A stretch of DNA of 64,000 nt from NCBI RefSeq assembly GCF_000967655.1, contig NZ_JXYA01000009.1, forward strand, positions 62,001-126,000, written 5' to 3'. Positions 19,853 through 29,242 of the stretch are shown piece after piece. A program made the translations under genes and the position numbers. Origin of the DNA: Pseudoalteromonas rubra (GTDB taxonomy: Bacteria; Pseudomonadota; Gammaproteobacteria; Enterobacterales; Alteromonadaceae). Numbering within the stretch: the first letter of the stretch is position 1; each line of letters begins with the position of its first letter. Below the pieces are notes generated by a model that made no database searches, had not been told where the DNA came from, and saw nothing but the letters and a program-made list of their open reading frames with translations.

Positions 19853-21563
19853 CTTCAGTTAACCATGCTTTAACTACTTGAGAAGACAGCTCTGGCTCAT
19901 TGGCAACCAGTGCACGAACCGCTTTGAGCAAGTCTTCGTCACCATGTAAGTCTGGCAATTGTAATGTACCATCGGAAGAGAAGCCAACTGCTGATTCATC
20001 AAAGTCATTGTTTAGCATATCTAAAGTACTGTCGCCAAGGTCTACCCCTGAGGTTAGTGCATCTTCATCATATTCTTCAAGCGTATCTTCTGGGTAAATC
20101 AGACGTTTCAGCATAGGTCTGACAACAGCCAGTATCAGTACGATGATAACCAGGGCGCCCATTACCAGACGGATGGTTTTCATAAACCATTCCTGCTCCC
20201 ATAGCGGCAGGTCGCCTTCTTCCATAATGTTTTCGCGAACAAATGGCACAGTCACTACTTCCAGCGCATCACCACGTTGCATGTCGAAGCCGACACCGCC
20301 CTGAAGCAAGCGACGAATGTTGTTCAGCTCTTCCTGAGAGCGTGGTGTCATCACCATATTGCCCTCAGCATCCGGTTTGTTCATATAATCCACTGCGACC
20401 GAGACACTGATGCGACGGATCACGCCGGTTTGCTGACGCTTATGTGAAATGGTGGTATCCAGCTCATAGTTACGTGTGGCTTCTTTATGGATACGTGACG
20501 GCGTAGTGCCCGTGCCATTACCCTGGCCTGCCACTTCCGGAATATTGGAGTTCACCGGCGGCTGGTTTGTTAGCGCGCCTGGGATACCCACAGCCAGACC
20601 ACCCACATTATTCTCTTCAAAGGTGGTTTCACTGCGCACCGCAGGTAAGTCCGGATTAAAACGTTTCTGGGTTTCTTCTACCGCACTGAAGTCCATCGTC
20701 AGGTCAACCTGCGCGGTGTACTTACCGAGCCCAACCACAGGGATCATGATGCTGTCGATTTTTTCCAGGTATTCCTGCTCGCGCTTACGCTCGATTTCAT
20801 ATTCTTTACGAGAACGTGCAGCCAGCGAATCCTGAGAACCGGAATTAAGTAAGCGGCCATTCTGATCCGTCACCGTGACGCGGGCTGGGGTCAAGCCCTG
20901 CACAGCAGACGCGACGATATCAACGATGGAGTCTACTTCTTCGCTGTCCAGTGTACGACCGCGTTTTAAGGTAACAACCACTGTGGCTGAGGGCTGTTTT
21001 TCGCGGCGTGCAAAGACGTTTTCTTTAGGAATAGCCAACAATACTTTGGCACGATTAATATCTTGCAGTTCTTCTATGGTGCGGGCCAGTTGTTGCTCAC
21101 GACTGTGCTTAAGACGCTCACGTTCAAGTCGCTGACTTACGCCAAAGCCCATGTCCTGCATCAGAATATCAGTACCACTGCTGGGCGCCTGACTGAACCC
21201 GTCTCGGGCCATTCTCAGCTTGATATCCTGATAATCAGATTCGGCGACCATAATGGTGTTACCATCCAGGTCATATTCGATTTTTTGGGCATCCAGAAAG
21301 TCCAGCGTCTGAACCAGCTCTTCGGTTGGATATTGGCCCAGCGGGCGCATATCGGGCTGACGGGCCCAGATAATGATAAAAATCGCGATTGCCAGACAGA
21401 TGGCCAACGCTATCACCAAAGTAATCTGGCGGAGCATATCAACACCGCTCAAAGCACTAAAGTAGCCAGATTTTTGCTCTTGTTGCGTATCTGCATCGCC
21501 ACCTGCACCGGGAACGGTTTGTCCATCAGCAAGTGCCAGATCGGTTGATTGATTGTTAGCCAC
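19845..21563 (-). CDS. fliF: Flagellar MS-ring protein FliF
   Basis: Builds the MS ring in the inner membrane, the platform for the whole basal body. The 572 residues have two membrane helices (about residues 47-67 and 453-475) flanking periplasmic ring-building motifs. Recognisable blocks are RMARDGFSQAP, LERERLKHSREQQLARTIEEL and a C-terminal FliG-binding tail (VRALVANEPELSSQVVKAWL). It lies between fliE (23 bp upstream) and fliG (overlapping). Confidence 0.98.
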   Translation of the reverse strand: MANNQSTDLALADGQTVPGAGGDADTQQEQKSGYFSALSGVDMLRQITLVIALAICLAIAIFIIIWARQPDMRPLGQYPTEELVQTLDFLDAQKIEYDLDGNTIMVAESDYQDIKLRMARDGFSQAPSSGTDILMQDMGFGVSQRLERERLKHSREQQLARTIEELQDINRAKVLLAIPKENVFARREKQPSATVVVTLKRGRTLDSEEVDSIVDIVASAVQGLTPARVTVTDQNGRLLNSGSQDSLAARSRKEYEIERKREQEYLEKIDSIMIPVVGLGKYTAQVDLTMDFSAVEETQKRFNPDLPAVRSETTFEENNVGGLAVGIPGALTNQPPVNSNIPEVAGQGNGTGTTPSRIHKEATRNYELDTTISHKRQQTGVIRRISVSVAVDYMNKPDAEGNMVMTPRSQEELNNIRRLLQGGVGFDMQRGDALEVVTVPFVRENIMEEGDLPLWEQEWFMKTIRLVMGALVIIVLILAVVRPMLKRLIYPEDTLEEYDEDALTSGVDLGDSTLDMLNNDFDESAVGFSSDGTLQLPDLHGDEDLLKAVRALVANEPELSSQVVKAWLTEDE

Positions 21564-21586
21564 GATTACTCTCCACTAAGCTCTGT

Positions 21587-21928
21587 TTAAACCGGCATGC
21601 TCATAATGTCTTTATAAGCTTCAATCAGCTTATTTCTGACCTGCATTGTGGCATCAAACGCCACCGATGATTTGTTTTTGGCAATCATAGCTTCTGCCAG
21701 AGACACACTGCGATCACCCATTTCAACCGCAGTGACCTTTTCTTTGGCATCGCGCTGTAATCCGGCAACGGTATTGAGTGCATCACTGAGTAAGTCACCA
21801 AACTGGGCGCTTGACGTTGCAGCCGTTGCCTGAACAGGTAGCTTATTTGGGTCCTGAGGTCTGACACGGCCAGCCTCTGAGGCCATAGCCTGCATTTCCT
21901 GATAAAGTCCGGTAGATTGAATTTTCAT
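21587..21928 (-). CDS. fliE: Flagellar hook-basal body adaptor FliE
   Basis: Joins the MS ring to the rod. From the ATG at 21928 there are 113 residues beginning MKIQSTGLYQEM, with the conserved tail VAFDATMQVRNKLIEAYKDIMSMPV. An in-frame GTG at 21940 would add four residues (MSQT). I prefer the ATG because a GTGAG-like ribosome site precedes it and the predicted RpoN start point then leaves a leader of nearly 30 nt. First gene of the fliE-F-G-H-I-J operon. Confidence 0.93.
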   Translation of the reverse strand: MKIQSTGLYQEMQAMASEAGRVRPQDPNKLPVQATAATSSAQFGDLLSDALNTVAGLQRDAKEKVTAVEMGDRSVSLAEAMIAKNKSSVAFDATMQVRNKLIEAYKDIMSMPV

Positions 21929-21967
21929 GGTCTGGCTCACTTTGTGAGTTATACATAACTCTAATAA

Positions 21968-21983
21968 AGCACAAAGCGTGCCA
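21968..21983 (-). promoter_or_regulatory. RpoN promoter of fliE operon
   Basis: Minus-strand TGGCACGCTTTGTGCT carries the full TGGCACG -24 element and GTGCT at -12, with GG-N10-GC spacing. It lies about 40 bp upstream of the fliE ATG. The fliE operon is RpoN/FlrA-dependent in Vibrio. Confidence 0.8.
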
Positions 21984-22072
21984 AAATAAACACATTTAAA
22001 TTCAATAACTTAAAAGAAATTAGGTGGGTCGAATTTTTGACAGTGACAAATTTCGACAAAGAAAACAGAGAA

Positions 22073-22095
22073 ATCCGGGCAGTGATTGCCCGGAT
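22073..22095 (-). terminator. Terminator downstream of flrC
   Basis: Perfect 9-bp stem (ATCCGGGCA with TGCCCGGAT, loop of 5) starting 16 bp beyond the flrC stop. It is followed on the minus strand by a T-rich run (TTTCTCTGTTTTC). It separates flrBC from the fliE operon, which has its own promoter. Confidence 0.7.
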
Positions 22096-22110
22096 GATAT
22101 GGTTTGCAAG

Positions 22111-23520
22111 TCAGGCCGGCACGGGTAACCCCAAATCGCGCATTCTGGCCAGCTTATATCTGAGTGTTCTTGGACTGATCCCCAGCAATTCAGCGACATC
22201 TTTGCGCTTACCGTTGCAACGGCTCAGCGTATCCAGAATGATCTGATGCTCCTTGTCCTGCAATTCTTCTTTATAGTTCAAGCCTTCGGCGTCCTCAGCC
22301 ATATTGATGTCGGCCTGACTGACGGGGTCGGCTTCTGGGGCAGAGAATACAGCCGTTTGTTCAGTGCTCTGCTGCGCGTGTGCGCTCACAGCAGGCGCAA
22401 AATTCTCGATAAAAATATCATCAGCAGTAATGTGTGTTCCCTGCTGCAGGATCAGCGCTCTTTGAACAACATTATCTAGTTCTCTGACATTGCCAGGCCA
22501 GGCATGACTGAGCAGCTTGTCTTTGGCACACTGTGATAACGAGGGTGTCAATTTTCCGGCTTTGTCACAATGGCGCTGTAACAGGTGCTGTGCCAGTGGT
22601 ACTACATCACCACTGCGCTCTGCCAGTGGCAGCCAGGTCAAAGGAAACACATTAAGCCGGTAATACAGATCTTCACGGAATACGCCATCCTTGACCGCCT
22701 CTTTAAGGTCGCGGTTACTGGTTGCCAGCACCCGTACATCCAGCTCAATGGTTTTACGACCACCAAGACGCTCGACCTCTCTTTCTTGCAGTACCCGCAG
22801 TAGTTTTGCTTGCAGGCCCAGGTCCATCTCAGTGATTTCATCCAATAAAATGGTGCCTTTTTGCGCTTGTTCAAACTTACCCGGACACGCGGCAATCGCG
22901 CCCGTAAACGCGCCCTTCTCATAGCCAAACAGCGTGGCTTCGAGCATATTCTCGGGGATCGCCGCACAGTTGATGGCCACAAATGGCTGTTCGGCGCGCT
23001 CTGAACGGTCGTGGATATAACGAGCCAGTACCTCTTTGCCTGAACCACTGGGGCCCAACACCATGACACTGGCATCAGAGCGAGCCACTTTTTTGGCCAG
23101 TTCAAGCAACTCAAGACTTTTGCTGTCTGCAACCACCGGACCGTCGGTTTCTTTCTCTTTTTCAGGCATATAACGGCTGACCATATTGAGCAATACTTCG
23201 GGCGCAAAGGGTTTAGCCATGTAATCGATTGCCCCTAGTCGCATCGCTTCAACCGCGTCATCTATGGTGGCATAGGCGGTCATCATCAGCACAGGCAGCT
23301 CAGGATAATTCAGTTTTACCGTTCTAAGCAGATCCAGACCACTCATGGCCCCCATTTGTACATCACTGACCAGCAGTGAAAAGGTCTGCTCTTTTAGCAA
23401 TATGACTGCCTGCTCAGCGCTATCTGCTTCGACGCACTCAAACCCTGACATTTCAAGGGTGTCAATCAGTGCTTCGCGCAACCCGGCATCGTCTTCTACA
23501 ACCAGAATCTTGTTGCTCAT
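22111..23520 (-). CDS. flrC: RpoN-dependent flagellar response regulator FlrC (FleR)
   Basis: Enhancer-binding activator of class III flagellar genes. The 469 residues comprise a receiver (phospho-acceptor Asp53 in VSDVQM), an AAA+ domain and a Fis-type helix-turn-helix. In the AAA+ domain GPSGSGKE is Walker [11 protein letters not shown] carries the sigma54 contact loop and TILLDEI is Walker B. The C-terminal DNA-binding helix pair is GKRKDVAELLGISPRTLRYK. It overlaps flrB by 4 bp, so sensor and regulator are coupled. Confidence 0.97.
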   Translation of the reverse strand: MSNKILVVEDDAGLREALIDTLEMSGFECVEADSAEQAVILLKEQTFSLLVSDVQMGAMSGLDLLRTVKLNYPELPVLMMTAYATIDDAVEAMRLGAIDYMAKPFAPEVLLNMVSRYMPEKEKETDGPVVADSKSLELLELAKKVARSDASVMVLGPSGSGKEVLARYIHDRSERAEQPFVAINCAAIPENMLEATLFGYEKGAFTGAIAACPGKFEQAQKGTILLDEITEMDLGLQAKLLRVLQEREVERLGGRKTIELDVRVLATSNRDLKEAVKDGVFREDLYYRLNVFPLTWLPLAERSGDVVPLAQHLLQRHCDKAGKLTPSLSQCAKDKLLSHAWPGNVRELDNVVQRALILQQGTHITADDIFIENFAPAVSAHAQQSTEQTAVFSAPEADPVSQADINMAEDAEGLNYKEELQDKEHQIILDTLSRCNGKRKDVAELLGISPRTLRYKLARMRDLGLPVPA

Positions 23521-24629
23521 ACGGCCTCCTGTAATGATGAATGTTCGCTGGAAATAGGCAGTAACATGCTAAAACATGCGCCTCCGCTTTCATTGTTCTT
23601 GACGTCTACCCGACCTTTGTGAGAATGGGCGACGGAATTTACAACGGCTAAGCCCAGGCCCGTGCCCTGTGATTTAGTCGTGTAAAAGGGTTCAAATAAT
23701 TTGCTTGCCAGGCTCAGGTCAACCCCTGGGCCGTTGTCAGACACGCTGATACGAACAGTATCTGTGCCAGCCTCACGTTTGGCACAGATCTCTATTCTGG
23801 CATCTCCGCCAATATGCTGCACACTGTTGTGGATCAGGTTCTGGATGGCACTGGCCAGCGCCGTTTTATTGCCCAGAATTTCAATATCCGGCTCGGGCAA
23901 AACCACGGATAACTCTGCCTTGTGCAGTGAAACCATAGCATCTGCTCCGGCTTTGACCTCGCTCAGAAGCTGTTGCATTGAAACGCGCTCGATCACCTGT
24001 TGCTCGCCACTTTTAGCAAACAACAGCATGTCATTGACCTGGTTTTCAAGGTCTTTAAGACGCGACATCAGCTTAGTGTGAAATTTGTCTCGAGACTGTG
24101 CGGGAAGCTTGCTGCTGCCCAGGTTTGCACCATACAACATGGCCGCAGACAAAGGCGTACGCACCTGGTGCGCCAATGAGGCGACCATTTTACCCAGCGC
24201 GCTGAGGCGCTGCATATGGGCAACACGCGCTTGCAGACGTCTTGTTTCAGTTAAGTCGGTCATCAGGATCAGCTGTCCGGGCTCCGGGGTCAGAGCGGTA
24301 ATAGCGAGTTTGATCAGGCGTCCGTCTTTGAGAGACACTTCATGGCCATCATCCTGCTGTGGACAGAAAGAACGCTGGATAATGCTGAACCACTTCTCTC
24401 CTTCCAGAGGCTCGCCCAGCATGTCAATGGCTATCTGATTGGCCTTGGCTATCATGCCCTGACCATCCAGTACCACCACACCGGCTGGCATGGTATCGAC
24501 CAGGTGGCTCAACCAGCTGGCCTGCTGGCGCAGATCGCTCAGCTCGCCCATGTACGCCTCTTGCAACAAGCAAGGGTTATACTGAGTGGTTGGCACAAAT
24601 TGTGGATTGATCACTTTTGCTAATGCCAT
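23517..24629 (-). CDS. flrB: Flagellar sensor histidine kinase FlrB (FleS)
   Basis: Cytoplasmic histidine kinase that phosphorylates FlrC. The 370 residues include a PAS-like domain (about residues 40-125), the H box SLAHQVRTPLS with His154, and an HATPase domain with N box IQNLIHNSVQH, G1 SVSDNGPGVD and G2 GTGLGLAVVNS. There is no membrane segment, as in FleS/FlrB. It has its own RpoN promoter at 24664-24679. Confidence 0.96.
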   Translation of the reverse strand: MALAKVINPQFVPTTQYNPCLLQEAYMGELSDLRQQASWLSHLVDTMPAGVVVLDGQGMIAKANQIAIDMLGEPLEGEKWFSIIQRSFCPQQDDGHEVSLKDGRLIKLAITALTPEPGQLILMTDLTETRRLQARVAHMQRLSALGKMVASLAHQVRTPLSAAMLYGANLGSSKLPAQSRDKFHTKLMSRLKDLENQVNDMLLFAKSGEQQVIERVSMQQLLSEVKAGADAMVSLHKAELSVVLPEPDIEILGNKTALASAIQNLIHNSVQHIGGDARIEICAKREAGTDTVRISVSDNGPGVDLSLASKLFEPFYTTKSQGTGLGLAVVNSVAHSHKGRVDVKNNESGGACFSMLLPISSEHSSLQEAV

Positions 24630-24663
24630 GATGTTGCTCTCATAAACTTAGATACTGTGATAA

Positions 24664-24679
24664 AGCAATTGATGTGCCA
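24664..24679 (-). promoter_or_regulatory. RpoN promoter of flrBC
   Basis: Minus-strand TGGCACATCAATTGCT is almost perfect to the consensus TGGCAC-N5-TTGCT, GG-N10-GC spaced. It is about 35 bp upstream of the flrB ATG. FlrA plus RpoN activation of flrBC is known in Vibrio cholerae. Confidence 0.85.
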
Positions 24680-24812
24680 ACTTTAATTATCAATAAATTC
24701 AGTGGATTATAATATGCTATTACCCTTCAAAAGTTTGACACTGTTTATTTGTACAGCCATTCATTATGCGCTAAACTGAACTCAACCTAACATCACCATT
24801 AAGGACAATATC

Positions 24813-25427
24813 ATGACCACACGCTGTCACTGGGTCGATTTAAGTAAGCCTGATTATGTCGCCTATCACGATGAGGAATGGGGAAAACCCGTACTGGAAG
24901 ACGCTAAGCTGTTCGAGTTTATCACGCTGGAATCGGCACAGGCAGGTCTGAGCTGGTACACCATTTTGAAAAAACGCGACAACTACCGGGCGGCGTTTCA
25001 TCAATTTGACCTGCATAAAGTCGCGGCGATGACAGAAGACGACGTCATTAAACTGATGGATAACACTGGGATCATTCGTAATAAACTAAAAATCCAGGCA
25101 ACAATCAATAACGCCAAGCGGTTTATAGAGATACAACAAGAATTTGGTAGTTTTGCTTACTACCAGTGGCAGTTTGTTAACTTTGAACCAATCGTGAGCA
25201 CTATCCATAGCCCGCAGGATTATCAGGCCACGACAGAGATCAGTACGCAATTCGCAAAAGATCTGAAAAAACGGGGTTTTAAATTCCTGGGACCCACCAC
25301 AGTATACGCCCACATGCAGGCCTGTGGCATGGTCAATGACCATCACGACGACTGCTTTTGTAAAGCGCCGATTTTAGAGATGTATCAGCAGTTGGATATT
25401 AAAGCGCAGTTGAGTAGTCAGAAATAA
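24813..25427 (+). CDS. tag: DNA-3-methyladenine glycosylase I
   Basis: Excises 3-methyladenine from DNA in base-excision repair. The 204-residue protein begins MTTRCHWVDLSKPDYVAYHDEEWG, the Tag signature, including the Cys5 and His-based zinc site with HDDCFCK near the C-terminus. The helical segment ITLESAQAGLSWYTILKKR is also family-typical. It is on the opposite strand from the flagellar genes and sits between flrA and flrB, which are adjacent in Vibrio. It therefore looks like a housekeeping insertion with no flagellar role. Confidence 0.96.
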   Translation: MTTRCHWVDLSKPDYVAYHDEEWGKPVLEDAKLFEFITLESAQAGLSWYTILKKRDNYRAAFHQFDLHKVAAMTEDDVIKLMDNTGIIRNKLKIQATINNAKRFIEIQQEFGSFAYYQWQFVNFEPIVSTIHSPQDYQATTEISTQFAKDLKKRGFKFLGPTTVYAHMQACGMVNDHHDDCFCKAPILEMYQQLDIKAQLSSQK

Positions 25428-25463
25428 GATACACAGAGGCAGCTTTTCTGTAGCCATAAAAAA

Positions 25464-25482
25464 CGGCGCTATCAAAGCGCCG
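25464..25482 (-). terminator. Terminator of flrA (possibly shared with tag)
   Basis: Stem CGGCGCT/AGCGCCG with a 5-base loop. On the minus strand it is followed directly by TTTTTTATG, a standard intrinsic terminator 25 bp after the flrA stop. The plus-strand side (CTCTTCT) is weaker, so termination of tag here is only possible. Confidence 0.85.
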
Positions 25483-25506
25483 CTCTTCTATGTCCTACTA
25501 CCATGG

Positions 25507-26949
25507 CTAGTCGCGGTTTAGGTTGTATTTTTTCATTTTTTCGACCAGCGTAGTGCGGCGTACACCCAGAATCTCTGCCGCTCTGGCAACCACATAATCA
25601 TAACGCTCAAGTGCCTGGGTGATCAGGCTAATTTCCATGTCTGCGAGATACTCTTTCAGCTCTATCCCTTCATCTGGCAGTAGCCCAAGACCAGGCTCTG
25701 CACTGGCCTGTTCAAGTGATTCTTCTTCATCTTCAAAATCACTGAATCCATCACTGAACAGCTCGTTAAAGACATCTTTTTCAAGCAGTTCTTCCGGATA
25801 TTCAGGTTCGTAAGCCTCGACATCGATATAACGATACTTACCCGGTAAGTCTGTGACATCTACCACTTTTTCCGGGAACATTATGGCCATGCGTTCTACC
25901 AGGTTTGCCAGTTCACGAATGTTACCGGGCCAGCTATGTGCCTTGAGACTGTCAACGGCACGATCGGTGAATTTGACTGAACTGCCGCCCTGCTCTGCAA
26001 CACGGCGCAGTAACTCTTTGAGCAAAAGAGGAATATCATCTGCGCGTTCACGCAGCGAAGGGTTCTCGATGGGAAATACATTGAGGCGGTAGAACAAATC
26101 CTCACGGAACTTGCCCTCCTCGATCATGATTTCCAGGTTGCGGTGTGTAGCTGCAATCACCCTGACATCTGCCTGAATGGGCTTAGTGCCGCCAACCCGC
26201 TCGTAGCTACGCTCTTGCAAAACACGTAGCAACTTAACCTGCATCTGCAACGGCATATCACCTATTTCGTCGAGAAACAGAGTACCGCCTTGTGCCAACT
26301 CAAAGCGTCCTTTACGTGCCGAGATTGCGCCGGTAAATGCGCCTTTCTCATGACCAAACAACTCGCTTTCCAGCAGCTCACCAGGAATAGCACCACAGTT
26401 AACCGGTACAAACGGGCCTGAATTGCGGTTGGATAGCAAGTGTACATTGCGTGCAACCACCTCTTTACCTGTACCTGATTCGCCAAGGATCAATACATTG
26501 GCATCTGTTTTAGCCACCTGAGAGATTAAAAAGCGCACTTCTTTAACGGCTTTGGTATCACCTACCAGGCCATCAAACGACTTAGCGTCATTAAGCTGAG
26601 TCGACTTGCCCGGCAACATACGCAGATATTGCTGACAATCGTGCAGCAGCTGCATGGTCACTTCCTGACTAAACGGCTCTGTGATAAGACCAATCACATT
26701 GGCGAGAGAAAGCAGCGGCCTTAAGGTTTCCCCAATCAGCAAAAATGGCACTGCAGGCAATGATTTTATCAGCACTTCATGATTGTGCTGTGACAGAGCG
26801 CCCAGGATCACCACCGGCTCTTGTAGATTGCTGAATAGATCGGAGGAAAACTCCGGCTCTGCAATCACCTGTGCCGGCTGCCCGACAAAACTCAATGCCG
26901 CAGCCAGTCCGGTTGCTCTGTTATTATTGTTATCGAGGATCGTAATCAT
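25507..26949 (-). CDS. flrA: Master flagellar activator FlrA (FleQ)
   Basis: RpoN-dependent enhancer-binding protein at the top of the polar flagellar hierarchy. The 480 residues have a FleQ-type N-terminal domain without a phosphorylatable Asp, an AAA+ domain and a Fis-type DNA-binding end ([21 protein letters not shown]). In the AAA+ domain GESGTGKE (156-163) is Walker A, GAFTGA (203-208) contacts sigma54 and LFLDEIG (224-230) is Walker B. The region matching the FleQ c-di-GMP motif LFRS reads SFDG (residues 124-127), so the Arg is an Asp; the second c-di-GMP contact pair Arg167-Asn168 is kept. No RpoN site is convincing upstream, consistent with a class I gene. Confidence 0.96.
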   Translation of the reverse strand: MITILDNNNNRATGLAAALSFVGQPAQVIAEPEFSSDLFSNLQEPVVILGALSQHNHEVLIKSLPAVPFLLIGETLRPLLSLANVIGLITEPFSQEVTMQLLHDCQQYLRMLPGKSTQLNDAKSFDGLVGDTKAVKEVRFLISQVAKTDANVLILGESGTGKEVVARNVHLLSNRNSGPFVPVNCGAIPGELLESELFGHEKGAFTGAISARKGRFELAQGGTLFLDEIGDMPLQMQVKLLRVLQERSYERVGGTKPIQADVRVIAATHRNLEIMIEEGKFREDLFYRLNVFPIENPSLRERADDIPLLLKELLRRVAEQGGSSVKFTDRAVDSLKAHSWPGNIRELANLVERMAIMFPEKVVDVTDLPGKYRYIDVEAYEPEYPEELLEKDVFNELFSDGFSDFEDEEESLEQASAEPGLGLLPDEGIELKEYLADMEISLITQALERYDYVVARAAEILGVRRTTLVEKMKKYNLNRD

Positions 26950-27166
26950 GCCCGCAAGGTCACACTTCTTCGTTTACATCAATAGTATTGATTGTAAGTC
27001 AGTGACATGGGGATGCAATACCTAAGTGGCAAGTTTTTGACATCAACGCCAAAAAAACGCCACAGCCCATGCGCTAAATCAATACTTAAGGATTAAAATG
27101 GCAGAAAATGAGACATACGTACATTTATAAGGAACGAGCGTTCACGCGCTCAAATTGGTATAAAAA
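26950..27166. other. Intergenic region between flrA and short flagellin
   Basis: Upstream region of flrA; no clear sigma70 or RpoN promoter can be called. On the plus strand there is a tiny reading frame of ten codons (27098-27130, peptide MAENETYVHL) behind an AAGGA ribosome site (27088-27092). A small hairpin (27136-27151) follows, then the terminator at 27167-27188. Whether this is a short transcript is unknown. Confidence 0.35.
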
Positions 27167-27188
27167 AGCCAGTGTAAGTTCACTGGCT
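27167..27188 (-). terminator. Terminator of the short flagellin gene (bidirectional form)
   Basis: Perfect 8-bp stem AGCCAGTG/CACTGGCT with a 6-base loop. On the minus strand it is followed by TTTTTTATACC, 23 bp past the flagellin stop. The plus-strand side is also T-rich (TTATTTAG). Confidence 0.85.
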
Positions 27189-27211
27189 TTATTTAGTTCT
27201 GAGTGACGGCT

Positions 27212-27997
27212 TTACAGTAAGCCCAGCACCGATGAAGCTGACTGGTTTGCCTGGCCTCGCAATGCAATTGATGCCTGAGACAAAATATCATTGGCTGTTT
27301 GCTCTGCAACCGCACTGGCATAGTCAGTGTCCTGGATCCGACTCTGACTTTCGGCAATATTATCTCTTTGCGTACCCAGACCGCGTATTGTGCTGTTCAG
27401 AGTGTTTTCAAACGCGCCTAGCTGCGTTCTTTGCGTGTTTAGCGCTTCAGAAACCTGATCGGCGGCATCTATGGCCGTTTGCGCACCCGCCTGCGTTGAA
27501 ATATCAACACTCAGAATAGGGTTAGCAAAGCTGCCGTCCGACGCCGTAAAGCCTTGCGTTGTATTGGCATCTGGCCCAACCTGAAAACTGGTTTGGTTGC
27601 CGTCAAACAAGGCCTGGCCACCAAAGGTGGTATTTTCAAAGGTGTCGGTGATCTGCGACTGAAGCTGAGACACTTCGTCCTGCAAGGCTTGTCTGTCTGA
27701 GTCGGTCAGTGCACCACTGCCCGCCTGGATCGACAATTCACGGATCCGCGACACAGCGTCGTTAACCCCAGACAATGCAGAGTCTGTTGTTTGCGAATAA
27801 GAGATGCCGTCATAAGCATTGCGGATAGACTGATTATATCCTTCCTGCTGAGATGTCAGCCGGTTGATAATTTGCAGTGCAGCCGCATCATCCGCAGCCG
27901 AGTTGACCTTTTTACCACTGGCAAGCTGTTGATTGAGCTTGTTATTGGTCTGATCAACTTGATTAAAAAAACTGTTACTTTGAGATTTTATCTGCAT
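27212..27997 (-). CDS. Short atypical flagellin
   Basis: Flagellin-family filament protein of 261 residues, about 60 shorter than the three paralogues at 55-59 kb. The N-terminal D0/D1 part has ASGKKVNSAADDAAALQIINRLTSQ and the C-terminal part has SRIQDTDYASAVAEQTANDILSQAS, both diagnostic. The usual start MALxVNTNVSS is replaced by MQIKSQSNSFFNQVDQTNN, and the central variable region is minimal. It is separated from the other flagellins by the whole glycosylation island and divergent from pseB. Role could be a minor filament subunit. I found no convincing FliA or RpoN promoter. Confidence 0.9.
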   Translation of the reverse strand: MQIKSQSNSFFNQVDQTNNKLNQQLASGKKVNSAADDAAALQIINRLTSQQEGYNQSIRNAYDGISYSQTTDSALSGVNDAVSRIRELSIQAGSGALTDSDRQALQDEVSQLQSQITDTFENTTFGGQALFDGNQTSFQVGPDANTTQGFTASDGSFANPILSVDISTQAGAQTAIDAADQVSEALNTQRTQLGAFENTLNSTIRGLGTQRDNIAESQSRIQDTDYASAVAEQTANDILSQASIALRGQANQSASSVLGLL

Positions 27998-28085
27998 AAC
28001 GCCTCCCCATCAGGTGTTATATAGCACTAAGTCTACTCCTTTGTGTTCAAAAAGTCATCTATTATAAGAAATTGAATATTACGCT

Positions 28086-28101
28086 TGGTATATTTACTGC
28101 A
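28086..28101 (+). promoter_or_regulatory. Candidate RpoN promoter of pseB operon
   Basis: Plus-strand TGGTATATTTACTGCA has GG-N10-GC spacing but imperfect half-sites (TGGTA, CTGCA). It lies about 120 bp before the pseB ATG, in the divergent gap with the short flagellin. It resembles the flhA site. A weak call, offered because it would couple sugar synthesis to flagellar control. Confidence 0.35.
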
Positions 28102-28214
28102 AAAACTCCATAACTGATATAAAGTGTTGAGTAATCACTTTTTTATCTTTAGTTAGGCGGGTTTCTTACAGTCATACCTTTTTCTATACTGTAAAGAATT
28201 CAATGCACCTTTAG

Positions 28215-29225
<1,011 letters not shown>

Positions 29226-29242
29226 CCTGACAGGAGCACAAC

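Noticed and set aside
27047..27062. GG-N10-GC match on the minus strand upstream of flrA
   Set aside because: The -12 side (GGCG) is poor and flrA homologues are not RpoN-dependent class I genes; likely chance in an A/T run.
28017..28043. Weak FliA-like site upstream of the short flagellin
   Set aside because: Only the ATAA end of the -10 element and three of four -35 bases match; too poor to call.
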